The notes beneath the pieces are model-generated. The model was given only the letters and a program-made list of their open reading frames with translations. It did not search any database and was not told where the DNA came from. A stretch of 64,000 nucleotides of DNA from JALZHR01 sp036388475 (GTDB lineage Bacteria; Acidobacteriota; Blastocatellia; Pyrinomonadales; Pyrinomonadaceae): assembly GCA_036388475.1 (NCBI GenBank), contig DASVRT010000088.1, positions 28,022-92,021 on the forward strand. Reading direction: 5' to 3'. Shown here one piece after another: positions 1 through 9,176 of the stretch. Position 1 is the stretch's first letter; the number at the start of each line of letters is the position of its first letter. The translations under genes and the position numbers were made by a program.

Positions 1-99
1 GTTTCAGACGGGAAAATTTTTATGAGTATCATTAAAGTCGTCATCTACACGCTCGCTTTCCTGCTGAGCCTGCTGCTTTTCGGACGTTTTTTCTTTTAG
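1..99 (+). CDS. C-terminal end of an unidentified membrane protein (partial)
   Basis: The frame is open from the first base of the window and stops at TAG 97-99. The last 25 residues are mostly hydrophobic (ending LLSLLLFGRFFF) and look like one membrane segment. An internal ATG at 22 could make this a 25-residue mini membrane protein, but no Shine-Dalgarno sequence is visible within the window, so the tail of a longer upstream gene is the simpler reading. A terminator-like hairpin follows about 100 bases later. The family cannot be named from this fragment. Confidence 0.4.
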   Translation, partial: VSDGKIFMSIIKVVIYTLAFLLSLLLFGRFFF

Positions 100-202
100 A
101 CGGATGGCTCGGCAAAGCGGGTTCGGCAAAGTTGAATTTTCGAAAGAGCTTGAATTTTCAGGTTCAAAGGTTTTAATTGTCTTTAAATTGAATTGAATAA
201 CG

Positions 203-235
203 AGCGGTCCGGGCGAGACCGCTATTTTTATTTTT
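203..235 (+). terminator. Rho-independent terminator or purH leader attenuator
   Basis: Stem AGCGGTC (203-209) pairs with GACCGCT (217-223) around a 7-base loop and is followed by ATTTTTATTTTT. It lies 13 bases before the purH start codon, so it either ends the upstream transcript or acts as a leader terminator for purH. Confidence 0.6.
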
Positions 236-247
236 AAACGAAATATT

Positions 248-1891
248 ATGAGCGATTTAAGAAAAATCAGACGCGCGTTAATCAGCGTTTCGGATAAAAC
301 GGGAATTGTCGAATTTGCCAGGGAATTAACCGGCTTCGGCGCGGAAATCATCTCGACCGGCGGAACGGCAAAAACTTTGCGCCAAAACGGATTAAACGTC
401 ACGGAAGTTTCGGAAATCACGAATTTTCCCGAAATGATGGACGGGCGCGTCAAAACTCTGCACCCGAAAATTCACGGCGCGTTTCTGGCTTTGCGCGACA
501 ACGACGAACACGTCGCCGCAATGCAGACGCACGACATCGAGCCGATTGATTTGGTCGTCGTCAATCTTTACCCGTTTGAGGAAACCGTGGCGAAAGACGG
601 CGTTTCGCTGGAAGAAGCCGTCGAAAATATAGACATCGGCGGTCCGGCGATGATTCGTTCCGCGTCGAAAAACTGGCGCGATGTCGCCGTCGTCACCGAC
701 GCGCGACTTTACGAAAGCGTTTTGCGCGAAATGAAGGAAACGGGCGGCGCAATAGGTTTGCAGACGCGGCAGCGACTCGCGGCACTGGCTTACACGCGCA
801 CGGCGAGCTACGATTTGGCGATTTCGAGTTATCTGGCTAAACAGTTGGATGAAGCGGACTTGCAGTTTTTAGAACCGTTTAATCCGCTCGCCGATTTGGT
901 TTTTATCGAAACCGATTTGGGCGAAGACGAAATCGAAACGGAATCTTTTTCCGAATTCCAATCAATCGAACTCGCCAAAGTTGCCGACCTTCGCTACGGC
1001 GAAAATCCGCATCAGAAAGCCGCGCTTTACGAAACGAATGAAGCGGGCGGAATCGCCAAAGCCGGGCAATTGCACGGCAAGGAAATGTCTTTTAACAACT
1101 ACGTGGACGCGGAAGCGGCTTGGAATCTGGTTTGCGATTTTGAAGAGCTGGCTTGCGCGATTATCAAACATACAAATCCGTCCGGCGTCGGAACGGGCGC
1201 GTCGAACGAGGAGGCTTATCGGCGCGCGCTGGCGACCGACCCGGTTTCGGCTTTCGGCGGCATCGTCGCTTTTAACCGGAAAGTCGACGGAGGCGTCGCC
1301 AAATCGGTCAACGAAGTTTTTACCGAAGTCGTCGTCGCGCCGGATTTTGACGGCGAAGCGCTGGAAATTTTCCGGACGAAAAAAAATCTGCGCGTTTTGC
1401 GGGTCGAAAAAAGCGAATCGCAAAACAAGCCGGAATACAAACAGATTTCCGGCGGAATGCTCGTGCAGGAAAAGGATTTGTATCGCGTCACGGAAAGCGA
1501 TTTTAAAATTGTTTCCGAGCGCCAGCCGACCGCCGAAGAAATTCGCGCGCTGCTGCTTGCCTGGAAAGTCTGCAAGCACGTGAAATCGAACGCGATTGTT
1601 TTCGCCAACGAATTTCAAACCGTCGGCGTCGGCGCGGGACAGATGAACCGCGTCGATTCCGTGCGAATCGCGGCGATGCGCGCGGAAAGATTCGATTTGC
1701 CTTTAAAAAATGCGGTTCTGGCTTCCGACGCCTTTTTCCCGTTTCGCGATAATGTCGATGAAGCGGCGAAATTCGGCGTGTCGGCAATCGTTCAGCCCGG
1801 CGGCTCGATGCGCGACGAGGAAAGCATCCAGGCGGCAAACGAACACGGCTTGGCGATGGTCTTTACCGGCTTTCGCCATTTCAAACATTAA
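248..1891 (+). CDS. purH: Bifunctional AICAR formyltransferase / IMP cyclohydrolase
   Basis: PurH catalyses the last two steps of de novo IMP synthesis: formylation of AICAR with 10-formyl-THF, then ring closure to IMP, in the cytoplasm. The 547 residues are slightly longer than the usual ~510-530. The N-terminal MGS-like cyclohydrolase domain (about 1-200) carries the typical opening RRALISVSDKTG, the STGGTAKTL loop and GRVKTLHPKIHG. The transformylase domain follows, with the family-typical IIKHTNPSGVG and a C-terminal QPGGSMRDEESI and FTGFRHFKH ending. The ATG at 248 gives the expected N-terminus. It stands alone: a hairpin precedes it and a strong hairpin follows. Identity is certain. Confidence 0.97.
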   Translation: MSDLRKIRRALISVSDKTGIVEFARELTGFGAEIISTGGTAKTLRQNGLNVTEVSEITNFPEMMDGRVKTLHPKIHGAFLALRDNDEHVAAMQTHDIEPIDLVVVNLYPFEETVAKDGVSLEEAVENIDIGGPAMIRSASKNWRDVAVVTDARLYESVLREMKETGGAIGLQTRQRLAALAYTRTASYDLAISSYLAKQLDEADLQFLEPFNPLADLVFIETDLGEDEIETESFSEFQSIELAKVADLRYGENPHQKAALYETNEAGGIAKAGQLHGKEMSFNNYVDAEAAWNLVCDFEELACAIIKHTNPSGVGTGASNEEAYRRALATDPVSAFGGIVAFNRKVDGGVAKSVNEVFTEVVVAPDFDGEALEIFRTKKNLRVLRVEKSESQNKPEYKQISGGMLVQEKDLYRVTESDFKIVSERQPTAEEIRALLLAWKVCKHVKSNAIVFANEFQTVGVGAGQMNRVDSVRIAAMRAERFDLPLKNAVLASDAFFPFRDNVDEAAKFGVSAIVQPGGSMRDEESIQAANEHGLAMVFTGFRHFKH

Positions 1892-1894
1892 TTT

Positions 1895-1927
1895 GAAGCA
1901 GAAGCCGACGCGTCGGGCTTTTGCTTC
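1895..1927. terminator. purH terminator hairpin
   Basis: Long imperfect palindrome right after the purH stop. The arm starting GAAGCAGAAGCCGAC pairs with GTCGGGCTTTTGCTTC around a 2-base centre. No long T tract follows, but the stem is about 15 bp. Confidence 0.6.
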
Positions 1928-1982
1928 AGTCGTTCAAATGTAAAGAAATTGTAAAAAGTTAAAGAAATACTTTAAATAATGT

Positions 1983-2011
1983 TTGACATTCGTTTAAAAA
2001 TACAGTAAAAA
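1983..2011 (+). promoter_or_regulatory. Possible sigma-70 promoter of a short transcript
   Basis: TTGACA at 1983-1988 and TAAAAA at 2006-2011 are separated by 17 bases. No plus-strand gene follows, but a plus-strand terminator lies about 30 bases downstream (2041-2085), so this pair could define a ~70-nt RNA. The -10 box is weak. Confidence 0.3.
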
Positions 2012-2040
2012 ATAAGCATTAAGTTTTTAGAAGGAACGCT

Positions 2041-2085
2041 CGGACGTATTTTTTCCGCCAGGAATTTTACGTCCGTTTTTCTTTT
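2041..2085 (+). terminator. Plus-strand Rho-independent terminator
   Basis: CGGACGTA (2041-2048) pairs with TACGTCCG (2068-2075) and is followed by TTTTTCTTTT. The T tract exists only on the plus strand, so this does not serve the comEC transcript arriving from the right. purH already has its own hairpin upstream. Confidence 0.5.
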
Positions 2086-4808
2086 CAGCGATAAATTACG
2101 GCTTGATTAAAAGTCTTCATCTGCAAATCTTTTCCGTCGGTCGAAAAGGAAATCGTTCCGTTTTCGCCCGTCGTCAAAACTTTCGCGCCGTCGTTTTTCC
2201 ATCTTTCAATCACTTCCGGTTTCGGATGCCCGAAAGGCGAATCGCGCCCGACGCTGATAACCGCAACTTTTGTTTTTACAGCATTTATAAAATTTTCCGT
2301 CGAGGAAGTCCGGCTCCCGTGATGCGCGACTTTGACGACATCTGCCCGCAAAAATTCCGGCGCGTTTGTTAATAAGCTCTCGGTTTCTTTTTCAATATCG
2401 CCCGTCAGCAAAAATTTCCTGTCGCCGTAAACGAGGCGCAAAACCAGCGAATGATTATTGTCGGAAACCGCTTCGGGCGATTCGTCTTTTTCGGGATAAA
2501 GCACTTCGATTTTGACATCGCCGAAATTCAAAACGTCGCCGCGCGAAGCATCGAAAGCCGGAATGTTTCTCTTTTGCAAAACATTATAAAGCTCAATAAA
2601 ATCCGCGTCATTCAACGGCATTCTGCCGAAAATCGCCGTCCGCACGCGAAAGTTTTTTGCCGCATCCGTCAGTCCTTGAATGTGGTCGGCGTCGGCGTGC
2701 GTCGCCAGAATGTAATCAATCTGCGAGTAACCTTTTTCCCACAGAAATTCCGACACGACCGCTTCGCCGATACTTTGCGCGTCAGGCTCGAAAAGTTCCG
2801 GTTCTTCGCCTTCGCGCTGAACGTAGAGCGCGCTGAAATTTATTTTCCCGCCGCCGTCAATCAATAAAGTTTCGCCGTCCGGCATTGTAATCAAGGCTGA
2901 ATCGCCCTGCCCGACATCGAGAAAATCGACGTGCAGCCTGCCGTCCGGTTTCGGCGCGCTCAGCGGATGAAAAATTATCAATAAAAGAAAAATGGTCAGA
3001 GCGGCAAAAGCATACCTGACTTTGGACTTTAGACTCCGGACTTTAGACTCCAAAGAAAACGGCTTCCAATGGTGCAGCAGGTAAGTCAAAACGATAAGCG
3101 GCAGAAAATACAAAATATAGATTGCCCGCATCGCGCCGGAATAATGCGGCAGACGAAAAGAAGCCCACCCGTTTTCGATGAATAAATCCGCCGTGTGAAT
3201 CGTTATCCAATTTAAAATTTCCGTAATTAAAACCAGCGGCGCGGCTAAAGTCGTGCTGATTTGCGCGGCGAATATTGCCGGAATGGCGACGAGGCTTTCA
3301 ATTGCCATCAGCAAGCCGACCCAGACGTTAAGAAAAATTCCGATTAAAGAAATGCGATGAAAATAAATTACCAGAAACGGGATGAGCCACGCCTGCACGA
3401 CGAGCGAAACCAGAAGCGTTTCAAACACATAACGCAAAATCGTCTGCAATTTTCCGCGTTCCAGTTTTTCGGCAAACGGCGTTTTGAAAAGACGGCAGCT
3501 CCAGACCGAGCGCGCCTGTTCGCGCCGCCAGTTTTCCTCGCTCCAGTAAAGCGCTTCGCAGAATGTTTTTAAGTTTTCCGAGCAATCCGGCGGAACCGGC
3601 GTTTCCGTCGAAGGCTGCCATTCGCCGACGGCGCGGATTTTTTCCAAAAGCGGAAAAGCAGTGGCGACAATCGCGCCGACGCAGGCGAAAGTTAATTGAA
3701 ACGATTGGTCAAACAGGTCGGACGGTCGCCAAATTAAAAGAATCAGAGCCGACATTCCGAGCGCGTTGAGCAAGCTGCCCTGCCGGAAAACTACGTCGGC
3801 AAAAAGCAGAATCGTAAACATTTCGGCGGCGCGAACAACCGGCGTTTCCGCGCCGACCGCCAGCGAATAACTCCACAAAAGCGCGCTTGCCAGCAAAAAT
3901 TGCCACAGCCGGTCGCGCGTAAAAAGCTGGATAATCCAGACAATCAGCGTCCCGATAAAGGTAATCTGCAAACCGCTGATGACCAGCACGTGAAAAGTTC
4001 CGCCTTCGCGAAATCTTTCAGAAGTTGCTTTGTCCAGATGATAACGATTGCCCAAAAGCGAGGCGATAAGCACGCCCGAAGTCTGCACGGAAAAATGTTT
4101 TTTGAATTCGACGATTAAATTCCGGCGTTGGTCGTAAACAAAAGCGAGCGGCTGAAAAGACGAAGTTTCGCCCAGATTTTCAATTAAAAGCGGGCTTTTG
4201 ATAATCGCGGTCGCGTCGATTTCCTTCTGGTCGAGGATTTCTTTTTGCGATTTGACGCCCGCGTTTCGGAATTTTTCTTCGCGGCGGAGTTCGCCGGCGA
4301 GGCGAAGCCGCGCGCCGTATCTTAAAGGCAATTGTTCGTATTCGGCGGCGATTTGTTTATCGACGGTCGGCGCAAAAAGTCTCACACTTCCCGAAACCGC
4401 TTTTTCGACGCCTTTGTAAACGGCGCTTTCCGTTTTCAATTCCAGGAAAAATCCGCCGACCGCGGGTTCGGGTTTGCCCTGCAAAATTCCGGTTATCTCA
4501 ACCGGCTCGCCCGAAACGAAAGTTTGATTGTCATAAAGATTTTTCAGTCGATGCGGCGCGACCGCAGATTTTTCCGTCTGAAAACACAAAGCGCCGAGTG
4601 CGGCAAATGAAAGCAGCAGAAACAAAACGCCCGATTTTTGTTTAATGAAAACTAACGCGAGAATTGCGGAAACTAAACAAAATGCGAGATAAATCTGCCA
4701 GAAAGCCTCGAACAAATTTTCAAGCAGAATTCCGAAGGCAAAACAAATCGACAGCCAAGCCAAAGGATAAAGCGTAAAATTTGCAGAAGTTTTTAAAGGC
4801 TCTCTCAT
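2085..4808 (-). CDS. comEC: ComEC/Rec2 family DNA-uptake channel
   Basis: ComEC forms the inner-membrane channel that takes up single-stranded DNA during natural transformation. From the N-terminus: a DUF4131-like region with the first membrane helices, a soluble OB-like part, the multi-helix Competence domain (about residues 220-600), and a C-terminal metallo-beta-lactamase-like domain with THADADHIQG, TGDIEKE and VAHHGSRTSS, the usual metal-binding signature set. About 907 residues, a full-length fusion. I take the ATG at 4808; a TTG nine bases upstream (4817) is also possible, and AAAGG lies 12 bases before the ATG and 3 before the TTG. It follows comEA by about 50 bases on the same strand, so the two are probably co-transcribed. 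Confidence 0.93.
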   Translation of the reverse strand: MREPLKTSANFTLYPLAWLSICFAFGILLENLFEAFWQIYLAFCLVSAILALVFIKQKSGVLFLLLSFAALGALCFQTEKSAVAPHRLKNLYDNQTFVSGEPVEITGILQGKPEPAVGGFFLELKTESAVYKGVEKAVSGSVRLFAPTVDKQIAAEYEQLPLRYGARLRLAGELRREEKFRNAGVKSQKEILDQKEIDATAIIKSPLLIENLGETSSFQPLAFVYDQRRNLIVEFKKHFSVQTSGVLIASLLGNRYHLDKATSERFREGGTFHVLVISGLQITFIGTLIVWIIQLFTRDRLWQFLLASALLWSYSLAVGAETPVVRAAEMFTILLFADVVFRQGSLLNALGMSALILLIWRPSDLFDQSFQLTFACVGAIVATAFPLLEKIRAVGEWQPSTETPVPPDCSENLKTFCEALYWSEENWRREQARSVWSCRLFKTPFAEKLERGKLQTILRYVFETLLVSLVVQAWLIPFLVIYFHRISLIGIFLNVWVGLLMAIESLVAIPAIFAAQISTTLAAPLVLITEILNWITIHTADLFIENGWASFRLPHYSGAMRAIYILYFLPLIVLTYLLHHWKPFSLESKVRSLKSKVRYAFAALTIFLLLIIFHPLSAPKPDGRLHVDFLDVGQGDSALITMPDGETLLIDGGGKINFSALYVQREGEEPELFEPDAQSIGEAVVSEFLWEKGYSQIDYILATHADADHIQGLTDAAKNFRVRTAIFGRMPLNDADFIELYNVLQKRNIPAFDASRGDVLNFGDVKIEVLYPEKDESPEAVSDNNHSLVLRLVYGDRKFLLTGDIEKETESLLTNAPEFLRADVVKVAHHGSRTSSTENFINAVKTKVAVISVGRDSPFGHPKPEVIERWKNDGAKVLTTGENGTISFSTDGKDLQMKTFNQAVIYR

Positions 4809-4858
4809 TATGGGCAAATGCCTTTAAGAAATATTTTTCGCTCTAAATTAACACAAAA

Positions 4859-5224
4859 CTACTCGATTTTGACAAAATTTCTTATCTCACGAAATTTTTT
4901 ATCGCTCATTCCTCCGACTAAAATCAAATGTTCGGCGCGCCGGAATTTTCCGTATTTTTCCCGGTGTTCAATAATTTTTCGTGCCGACTCTTTACCGATA
5001 TGCGGGAGTTTTTCGAGTTCTTCGGCGGTCGCAGTGTTTAGATTGACAGCATTTTCGGAAATTTCAGGGTTATTTTTGATGGTTTCCGGCATTTTTTTTA
5101 TATCCTGACGGCAACCGTTGAACAAAAGCAAACAAAATGTGACCAGAACTAAATGCCGTTTGTTAAGGACTAAACCGTAAACGTTGAAATAATGAGGCTT
5201 AATTTTTCGTATGTTCGATTGCAT
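4859..5224 (-). CDS. comEA: ComEA-like helix-hairpin-helix DNA-binding lipoprotein
   Basis: ComEA binds incoming double-stranded DNA outside the inner membrane and hands it to ComEC. The 121-residue protein has a hydrophobic segment (about 26-35) ending in LLLFNGC, a plausible lipobox with Cys38. The tandem helix-hairpin-helix module follows (about 60-120): VNLNTATAEELEKLPHIG, ARKIIEHREKYG and a second hairpin around LVGGMSDKKFREI. Many ComEA proteins use an N-terminal helix as anchor, so the lipobox is a variant. The N-terminus before the hydrophobic core is long (about 25 residues) and no good Shine-Dalgarno is visible, so the start is less certain. It is directly upstream of comEC. Confidence 0.85.
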   Translation of the reverse strand: MQSNIRKIKPHYFNVYGLVLNKRHLVLVTFCLLLFNGCRQDIKKMPETIKNNPEISENAVNLNTATAEELEKLPHIGKESARKIIEHREKYGKFRRAEHLILVGGMSDKKFREIRNFVKIE

Positions 5225-5273
5225 ACGTTATGTGCAAAATGCTAAAAGTCGTTTGAGAATCAACATTTAAGTG

Positions 5274-5322
5274 TGTGGAAAAGGACTTTTCCACAAGACT
5301 TTTCCACACATCCTGTGGAAAA
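5274..5322. other. Cluster of four DnaA-box-like 9-mers
   Basis: TGTGGAAAA at 5274 and 5314 and TTTTCCACA at 5287 and 5300 form two back-to-back palindromes, the second with 13-bp arms. TTTTCCACA is one change from the E. coli DnaA box TTATCCACA and matches the form used in cyanobacteria. It lies between the ftsK end and the comEA start. It may also simply be a hairpin repeat. Confidence 0.35.
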
Positions 5323-5330
5323 GTCTAAAA

Positions 5331-5463
5331 GGGCGAAAGTAAAAAGGCAGAAGGCAAAATTAAGAAATTTGAATTAGCGATAGCAGGTAATATTTGATTT
5401 CAGTTCTCAGCTCTTAGCTCTCAGTTTTCACTTTTGCCTTTTTACTTTTTACTTTCGCCTTAT
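5331..5463. repeat. Heptad repeat element with inverted arms
   Basis: Nine successive 7-bp units run in strict phase from 5401 to 5463, e.g. CAGTTCT, CAGCTCT, TAGCTCT, CAGTTTT, CACTTTT, GCCTTTT. The last unit reaches into the ftsK stop codon. A rough inverse (GGCGAAAGTAAAAAGGC) starts at 5331, so the transcript could fold into a long hairpin that ends the ftsK message. Confidence 0.65.
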
Positions 5464-8060
5464 AATTCCCTGCCTTCTTCCATTTCCTGCAAATCTTCGT
5501 AAGCCTTTTGCAGAATTGCGCGCGCGCGCGTGCTGCCGTCCATATCGCCGATGTAGCCTTCGCGCACCATCGCGTCTAAAATCGCCGCGGCGCGTCCGTA
5601 GCCGATGCGTAAATGTCTTTGCAAAAGCGAAGTCGAAGCGCGTTTGGCGCTGACGACCGTGCGCAGAGCGTCGGCGAAAAGCGGGTCGCGCTTGCCCGGC
5701 AAATCTCCGCCGTCGTCCATTTCTTCCTCGGTTTTCGTAATCGTCGTGTCGTATTCGGGTCTGCCCTGCGCTTTGACGTGGTCAACAATTTTCTGAATTT
5801 CCTTTTCGTCCACAAACGCGCCGTGAACGCGGACGATTTGCGACGTGGCGGGCGGCAGGAAAAGCATATCGCCGCGACCTAACAGACGCTCCGCGCCGTT
5901 GGAGTCGATAATCGTGCGCGAATCGACTTTTGACGAAACGCGGAAGGAGACGCGCGCCGGGAAATTCGCTTTTATCAAGCCGGTGATAACGTCCACCGAC
6001 GGTCTCTGCGTGGCTAAAACCAGATGAATGCCGACGGCGCGCGCCATCTGCGCCAGCCGCGTGATTGATTCTTCGACTTCCTTTCCGGCAACCATCATCA
6101 AATCCGCTAATTCGTCGATGATAATCACTATATAAGGCAGGGTTTTCCACGGCTCGCCGTTGTCGTCGAAGTGTTCGACGGCGTTGCGTTTTCTCACTTC
6201 CACGTTAAAGCCGTCGATGTTGCGCACGCCCCAGCCCGCCAAATCTTTATAGCGTTTTTCCATCTGGGAAACCGCCCATTTCAGCGAAATTGTAGCGCGT
6301 TTCGGGTCGGTGATAATCGGTGTCGCAAGATGCGGAATGTCGGCGTAAAGCCCAAGTTCCAGACGCTTCGGGTCAACCATTATGAATTTCACTTCGTCGG
6401 GTTTCGCTTTGTACAGAATCGAAACGACGAGCGTATTGACGCCGACGGATTTTCCCGCGCCGGTTGCGCCGGCAATAAGCAGGTGCGGCATTTTCGCCAA
6501 ATCGGCGACATAGTTTAAACCGTCGATGGTTTTGCCCAGAGCGATGGTCAGAAGCGAATTTGATTCTTTGAATTTTCTCGACTCGATAACTTCGCGCAGA
6601 TAAATCGTTTCGCGGTCGTGATTCGGAACTTCGATGCCGACATAGGCTTTGCCCGGAATGCGGTCGATGCGGATTGATTCGGCTTTTAAAGCCAGACACA
6701 AATCGTCGGAAAGGCTCGTGATGCGCGAATATTTCACGCCCGGGTCGGGTTTGAATTCATAAGTCGTCACGACCGGTCCCTGGCAGATGTGCATCACGCG
6801 CCCGGTGACGTTAAATTCTTTGGTTTTTTCCGTTAATTCCTGCGCGACGGCGAGCAGAGATTCTTCTTTTTGTTCGACGTGCGGCTGCGCGGCGGTTAAA
6901 AACTGCGGCTCAGGCAGCGCGTAATTGTCGAAATTCTGCGGCGGCAGCTTCTCGGCAGCAAAGGGCTTTTCGTCGATTTCCTCAGTTTCGACGGCTTCTT
7001 CTTCTTCTTTCTCCTGTAAAACGTTTTCCAGCTCGCCCGTCGCTTTCATCGGCGAAATCGGAATCTGCGCGATTTCTTCGTCTAAAGGTTTCGGCAAGAC
7101 CAAATCATCGGTTTCGTCATCGGGCGAAACTTCCATACCCGTAAAATGAGCTTGTTCGCTGGTCGAAATCGTCGGGCGAATTTCTTCTTCAAAAGGTTCT
7201 TCGACGGGTTCGGCTTTCGGTTCGGCTTTCGGCTCGACTTTTGGTTGTTCGACTTTTGGTTGTTCGACTTTTGGTTCGATTTCTTTCGGTTTTTCGTTTG
7301 TGCGTTTGAAAATGTCGCCGATTTTTGCGCCGAGCGGAGATACGGTTTCGGCGGTCGCGGAAGTTTTCCCGTTTTTCACGACCGGCGTTTCGCCAGCCGA
7401 AATCGTCGGATTTTCCCTTTCGACGCGCATTTCGCGCCGACGTTCCATTCGCTCGTGCGCCTGTTTGTTCTGCGCTTCGCGCCACGCGCGGAAACGCGCC
7501 GACCATTCGCCGATGCCGAGAAAATCGAAAATCGTTTTAAATCCGCTTAAAAATGAAAAATACGAAAGATTTGTGATAAGCAACAGCGAAGTAAAAAATA
7601 AGCCTCCGAGTACAATCGTCGCGCCGACCGTGCCGAGCAAGTAAACGAAAACCCGTCTGACGGTTTCTCCGACCAGTGCGCCTTCGCCGCCGAACAACTC
7701 AAACAAGCCGGACAACGAAGCAACAAAAATTATGAACCCGATTACCCTGCCCGGACGCGGCAATACATTTTCGCTGCGGAAAAATCGCCACGCAATTAAA
7801 GCCAGTAAAGCCGGCACGACGTAAGCCGTCAGACCGATCGTCTCGTTGATTAAAATTCCGGCAATATTTGCGCCGATAACTCCAATCCAATTCTGGGTAA
7901 TTTGTGTTGTACTGCTGTTGCAGCAATACCTGTCGTGCACATTAAATGAGATTAAAGACAAAAACACGAGAACGGCAATTATCAAAAGAACGCTGGCGAT
8001 AATCTCGCTCGCCATCGAATAGCTTTTTACAACCTGTTTTTTCTGTGCTTTCGTTGCCAT
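5460..8060 (-). CDS. ftsK: FtsK/SpoIIIE family DNA translocase
   Basis: FtsK is a septal ATP-driven DNA pump that clears chromosomes from the closing septum and helps dimer resolution. The 866 residues show an N-terminal block of about four membrane helices (roughly 15-175), a charged Pro/Glu/Lys-rich linker (about 195-400, with repeated KVEQP and KAEP units), the motor with Walker A GATGAGKS near residue 528 and Walker B IIIDELADLM near 648, and a C-terminal winged-helix gamma domain (about 795-860). The start is one base from the prfB stop (shared coordinate 8060), so the genes are packed in one operon. A heptad repeat abuts its stop. Identity is certain. Confidence 0.96.
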   Translation of the reverse strand: MATKAQKKQVVKSYSMASEIIASVLLIIAVLVFLSLISFNVHDRYCCNSSTTQITQNWIGVIGANIAGILINETIGLTAYVVPALLALIAWRFFRSENVLPRPGRVIGFIIFVASLSGLFELFGGEGALVGETVRRVFVYLLGTVGATIVLGGLFFTSLLLITNLSYFSFLSGFKTIFDFLGIGEWSARFRAWREAQNKQAHERMERRREMRVERENPTISAGETPVVKNGKTSATAETVSPLGAKIGDIFKRTNEKPKEIEPKVEQPKVEQPKVEPKAEPKAEPVEEPFEEEIRPTISTSEQAHFTGMEVSPDDETDDLVLPKPLDEEIAQIPISPMKATGELENVLQEKEEEEAVETEEIDEKPFAAEKLPPQNFDNYALPEPQFLTAAQPHVEQKEESLLAVAQELTEKTKEFNVTGRVMHICQGPVVTTYEFKPDPGVKYSRITSLSDDLCLALKAESIRIDRIPGKAYVGIEVPNHDRETIYLREVIESRKFKESNSLLTIALGKTIDGLNYVADLAKMPHLLIAGATGAGKSVGVNTLVVSILYKAKPDEVKFIMVDPKRLELGLYADIPHLATPIITDPKRATISLKWAVSQMEKRYKDLAGWGVRNIDGFNVEVRKRNAVEHFDDNGEPWKTLPYIVIIIDELADLMMVAGKEVEESITRLAQMARAVGIHLVLATQRPSVDVITGLIKANFPARVSFRVSSKVDSRTIIDSNGAERLLGRGDMLFLPPATSQIVRVHGAFVDEKEIQKIVDHVKAQGRPEYDTTITKTEEEMDDGGDLPGKRDPLFADALRTVVSAKRASTSLLQRHLRIGYGRAAAILDAMVREGYIGDMDGSTRARAILQKAYEDLQEMEEGREL

Positions 8061-9176
8061 TAACTTATTGCCTGCTGACCGCTTTTTCTAAACAGCAAAT
8101 ACGCCTTGATAAAATCGTCGATGTCGCCGTCCAGAACCGTATCGACATCGGTTCGCTCAAATTTCGTGCGCGCATCTTTGACCAGTCGATACGGCTGCAA
8201 AGTGTAATTGCGAATCTGCGAGCCGAAGGCAATGTCCTGCTTGCTCGCTTCCAATTCGGCGACGCCTTCACGCCGCTTTTCGAGTTCCAGTTCGTAAAGC
8301 TTCGAGCGCAAAACCTGCATCGCCACGGCGCGATTCTGAATCTGCGAGCGCTGATTCTGACACGTCACGACGGTTCCGGTCGGCAGATGCGTGATGCGCA
8401 CCGCGCTGTCGGTCGTGTTGACGTGCTGCCCGCCCGCGCCGGTCGAGCGATACGTATCGACGCGCAAATCCTTGTCCTGAATGTCGACTTCGATATTTTC
8501 GTCAATTTCCGGCGAAACGAAAAGCGAAGCGAACGAAGTTTCGCGGCTGCCGCCCGAATTAAACGGCGAAATCCGCACGAGGCGATGAACGCCCGCTTCG
8601 CACGAAAGCAAACCGTAAGCGTATTCGCCCTCGACGCGAAAAGTCGCGCTTTTTATTCCGGCTTCGCCGCCCGCCTGCTCGTCCAGAATATCGACTTTGA
8701 AGCCGCGTTTTTCCGCCCAGCGCAGATACATTCGCAGAAGCATCTGCGCCCAATCCTGCGCGTCGGTTCCGCCCGCGCCCGATTGAATCGAGCAAATCGC
8801 GTTGTTCGCGTCGGTTTGTCCCGACAAAAGAGCTTGGGTTTCCGCTTCGGCGACTTCGGTTTCGAGCCTGGCGATTAAATCGTCTAACTCTAGCAGAGAG
8901 CTTTCGTCCGTCTCGGCAAATTCAAAAAGAACTTCCGCGTCGGAAACAGCGGTTTCAAAAGATTCCTGCGCCGTAATTAATTTTTCCAGACGGCTTCTCT
9001 GCTGAACAATCGTCTGAGCTTTGCCCGAATCGTTCCAGAAATCCGGCGCGGAAATTTGCGCTTCCAGTTTTTCCAGCTCCACGCGTTTTTTCGGCGCGTC
9101 AAAGAAACCTCCCGAGCTGCTCGACCTGCGATTTTATTTCTTCGTATTTGTTTTGTAAATCAGTTAGTTCAATCAT
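8060..9176 (-). CDS. prfB: Peptide chain release factor 2, with programmed +1 frameshift
   Basis: RF2 recognises UGA and UAA and triggers peptide release. The gene is in two frames: from ATG 9176 a 25-codon zero frame ends CTT TGA (TGA 9101-9099); a +1 shift on CTT-T continues with GAC into the long frame to 8060. The slip site has the usual parts: a Shine-Dalgarno-like GGGAGG just upstream, then TTT CTT TGA C. The joined product is 371 residues, close to E. coli RF2 (365). It has the SPF anticodon-mimic tripeptide (RISPFNSGG, about residue 204) and the GGQ motif (GAGGQHVN, about 247). The start overlaps the preceding small gene as ATGA. Annotating only the long frame (8060-9082) loses the first ~31 residues. 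Confidence 0.95.

Noticed and set aside
962..1618. Long minus-strand open frame inside purH
   Set aside because: It is fully antisense to a conserved gene. Such shadows are common because of codon bias, and its translation has no motif.
5274..5322. Chromosomal origin of replication
   Set aside because: No dnaA, dnaN, gidA or parAB nearby and skew cannot be computed here; kept only as a DnaA-box-like cluster.
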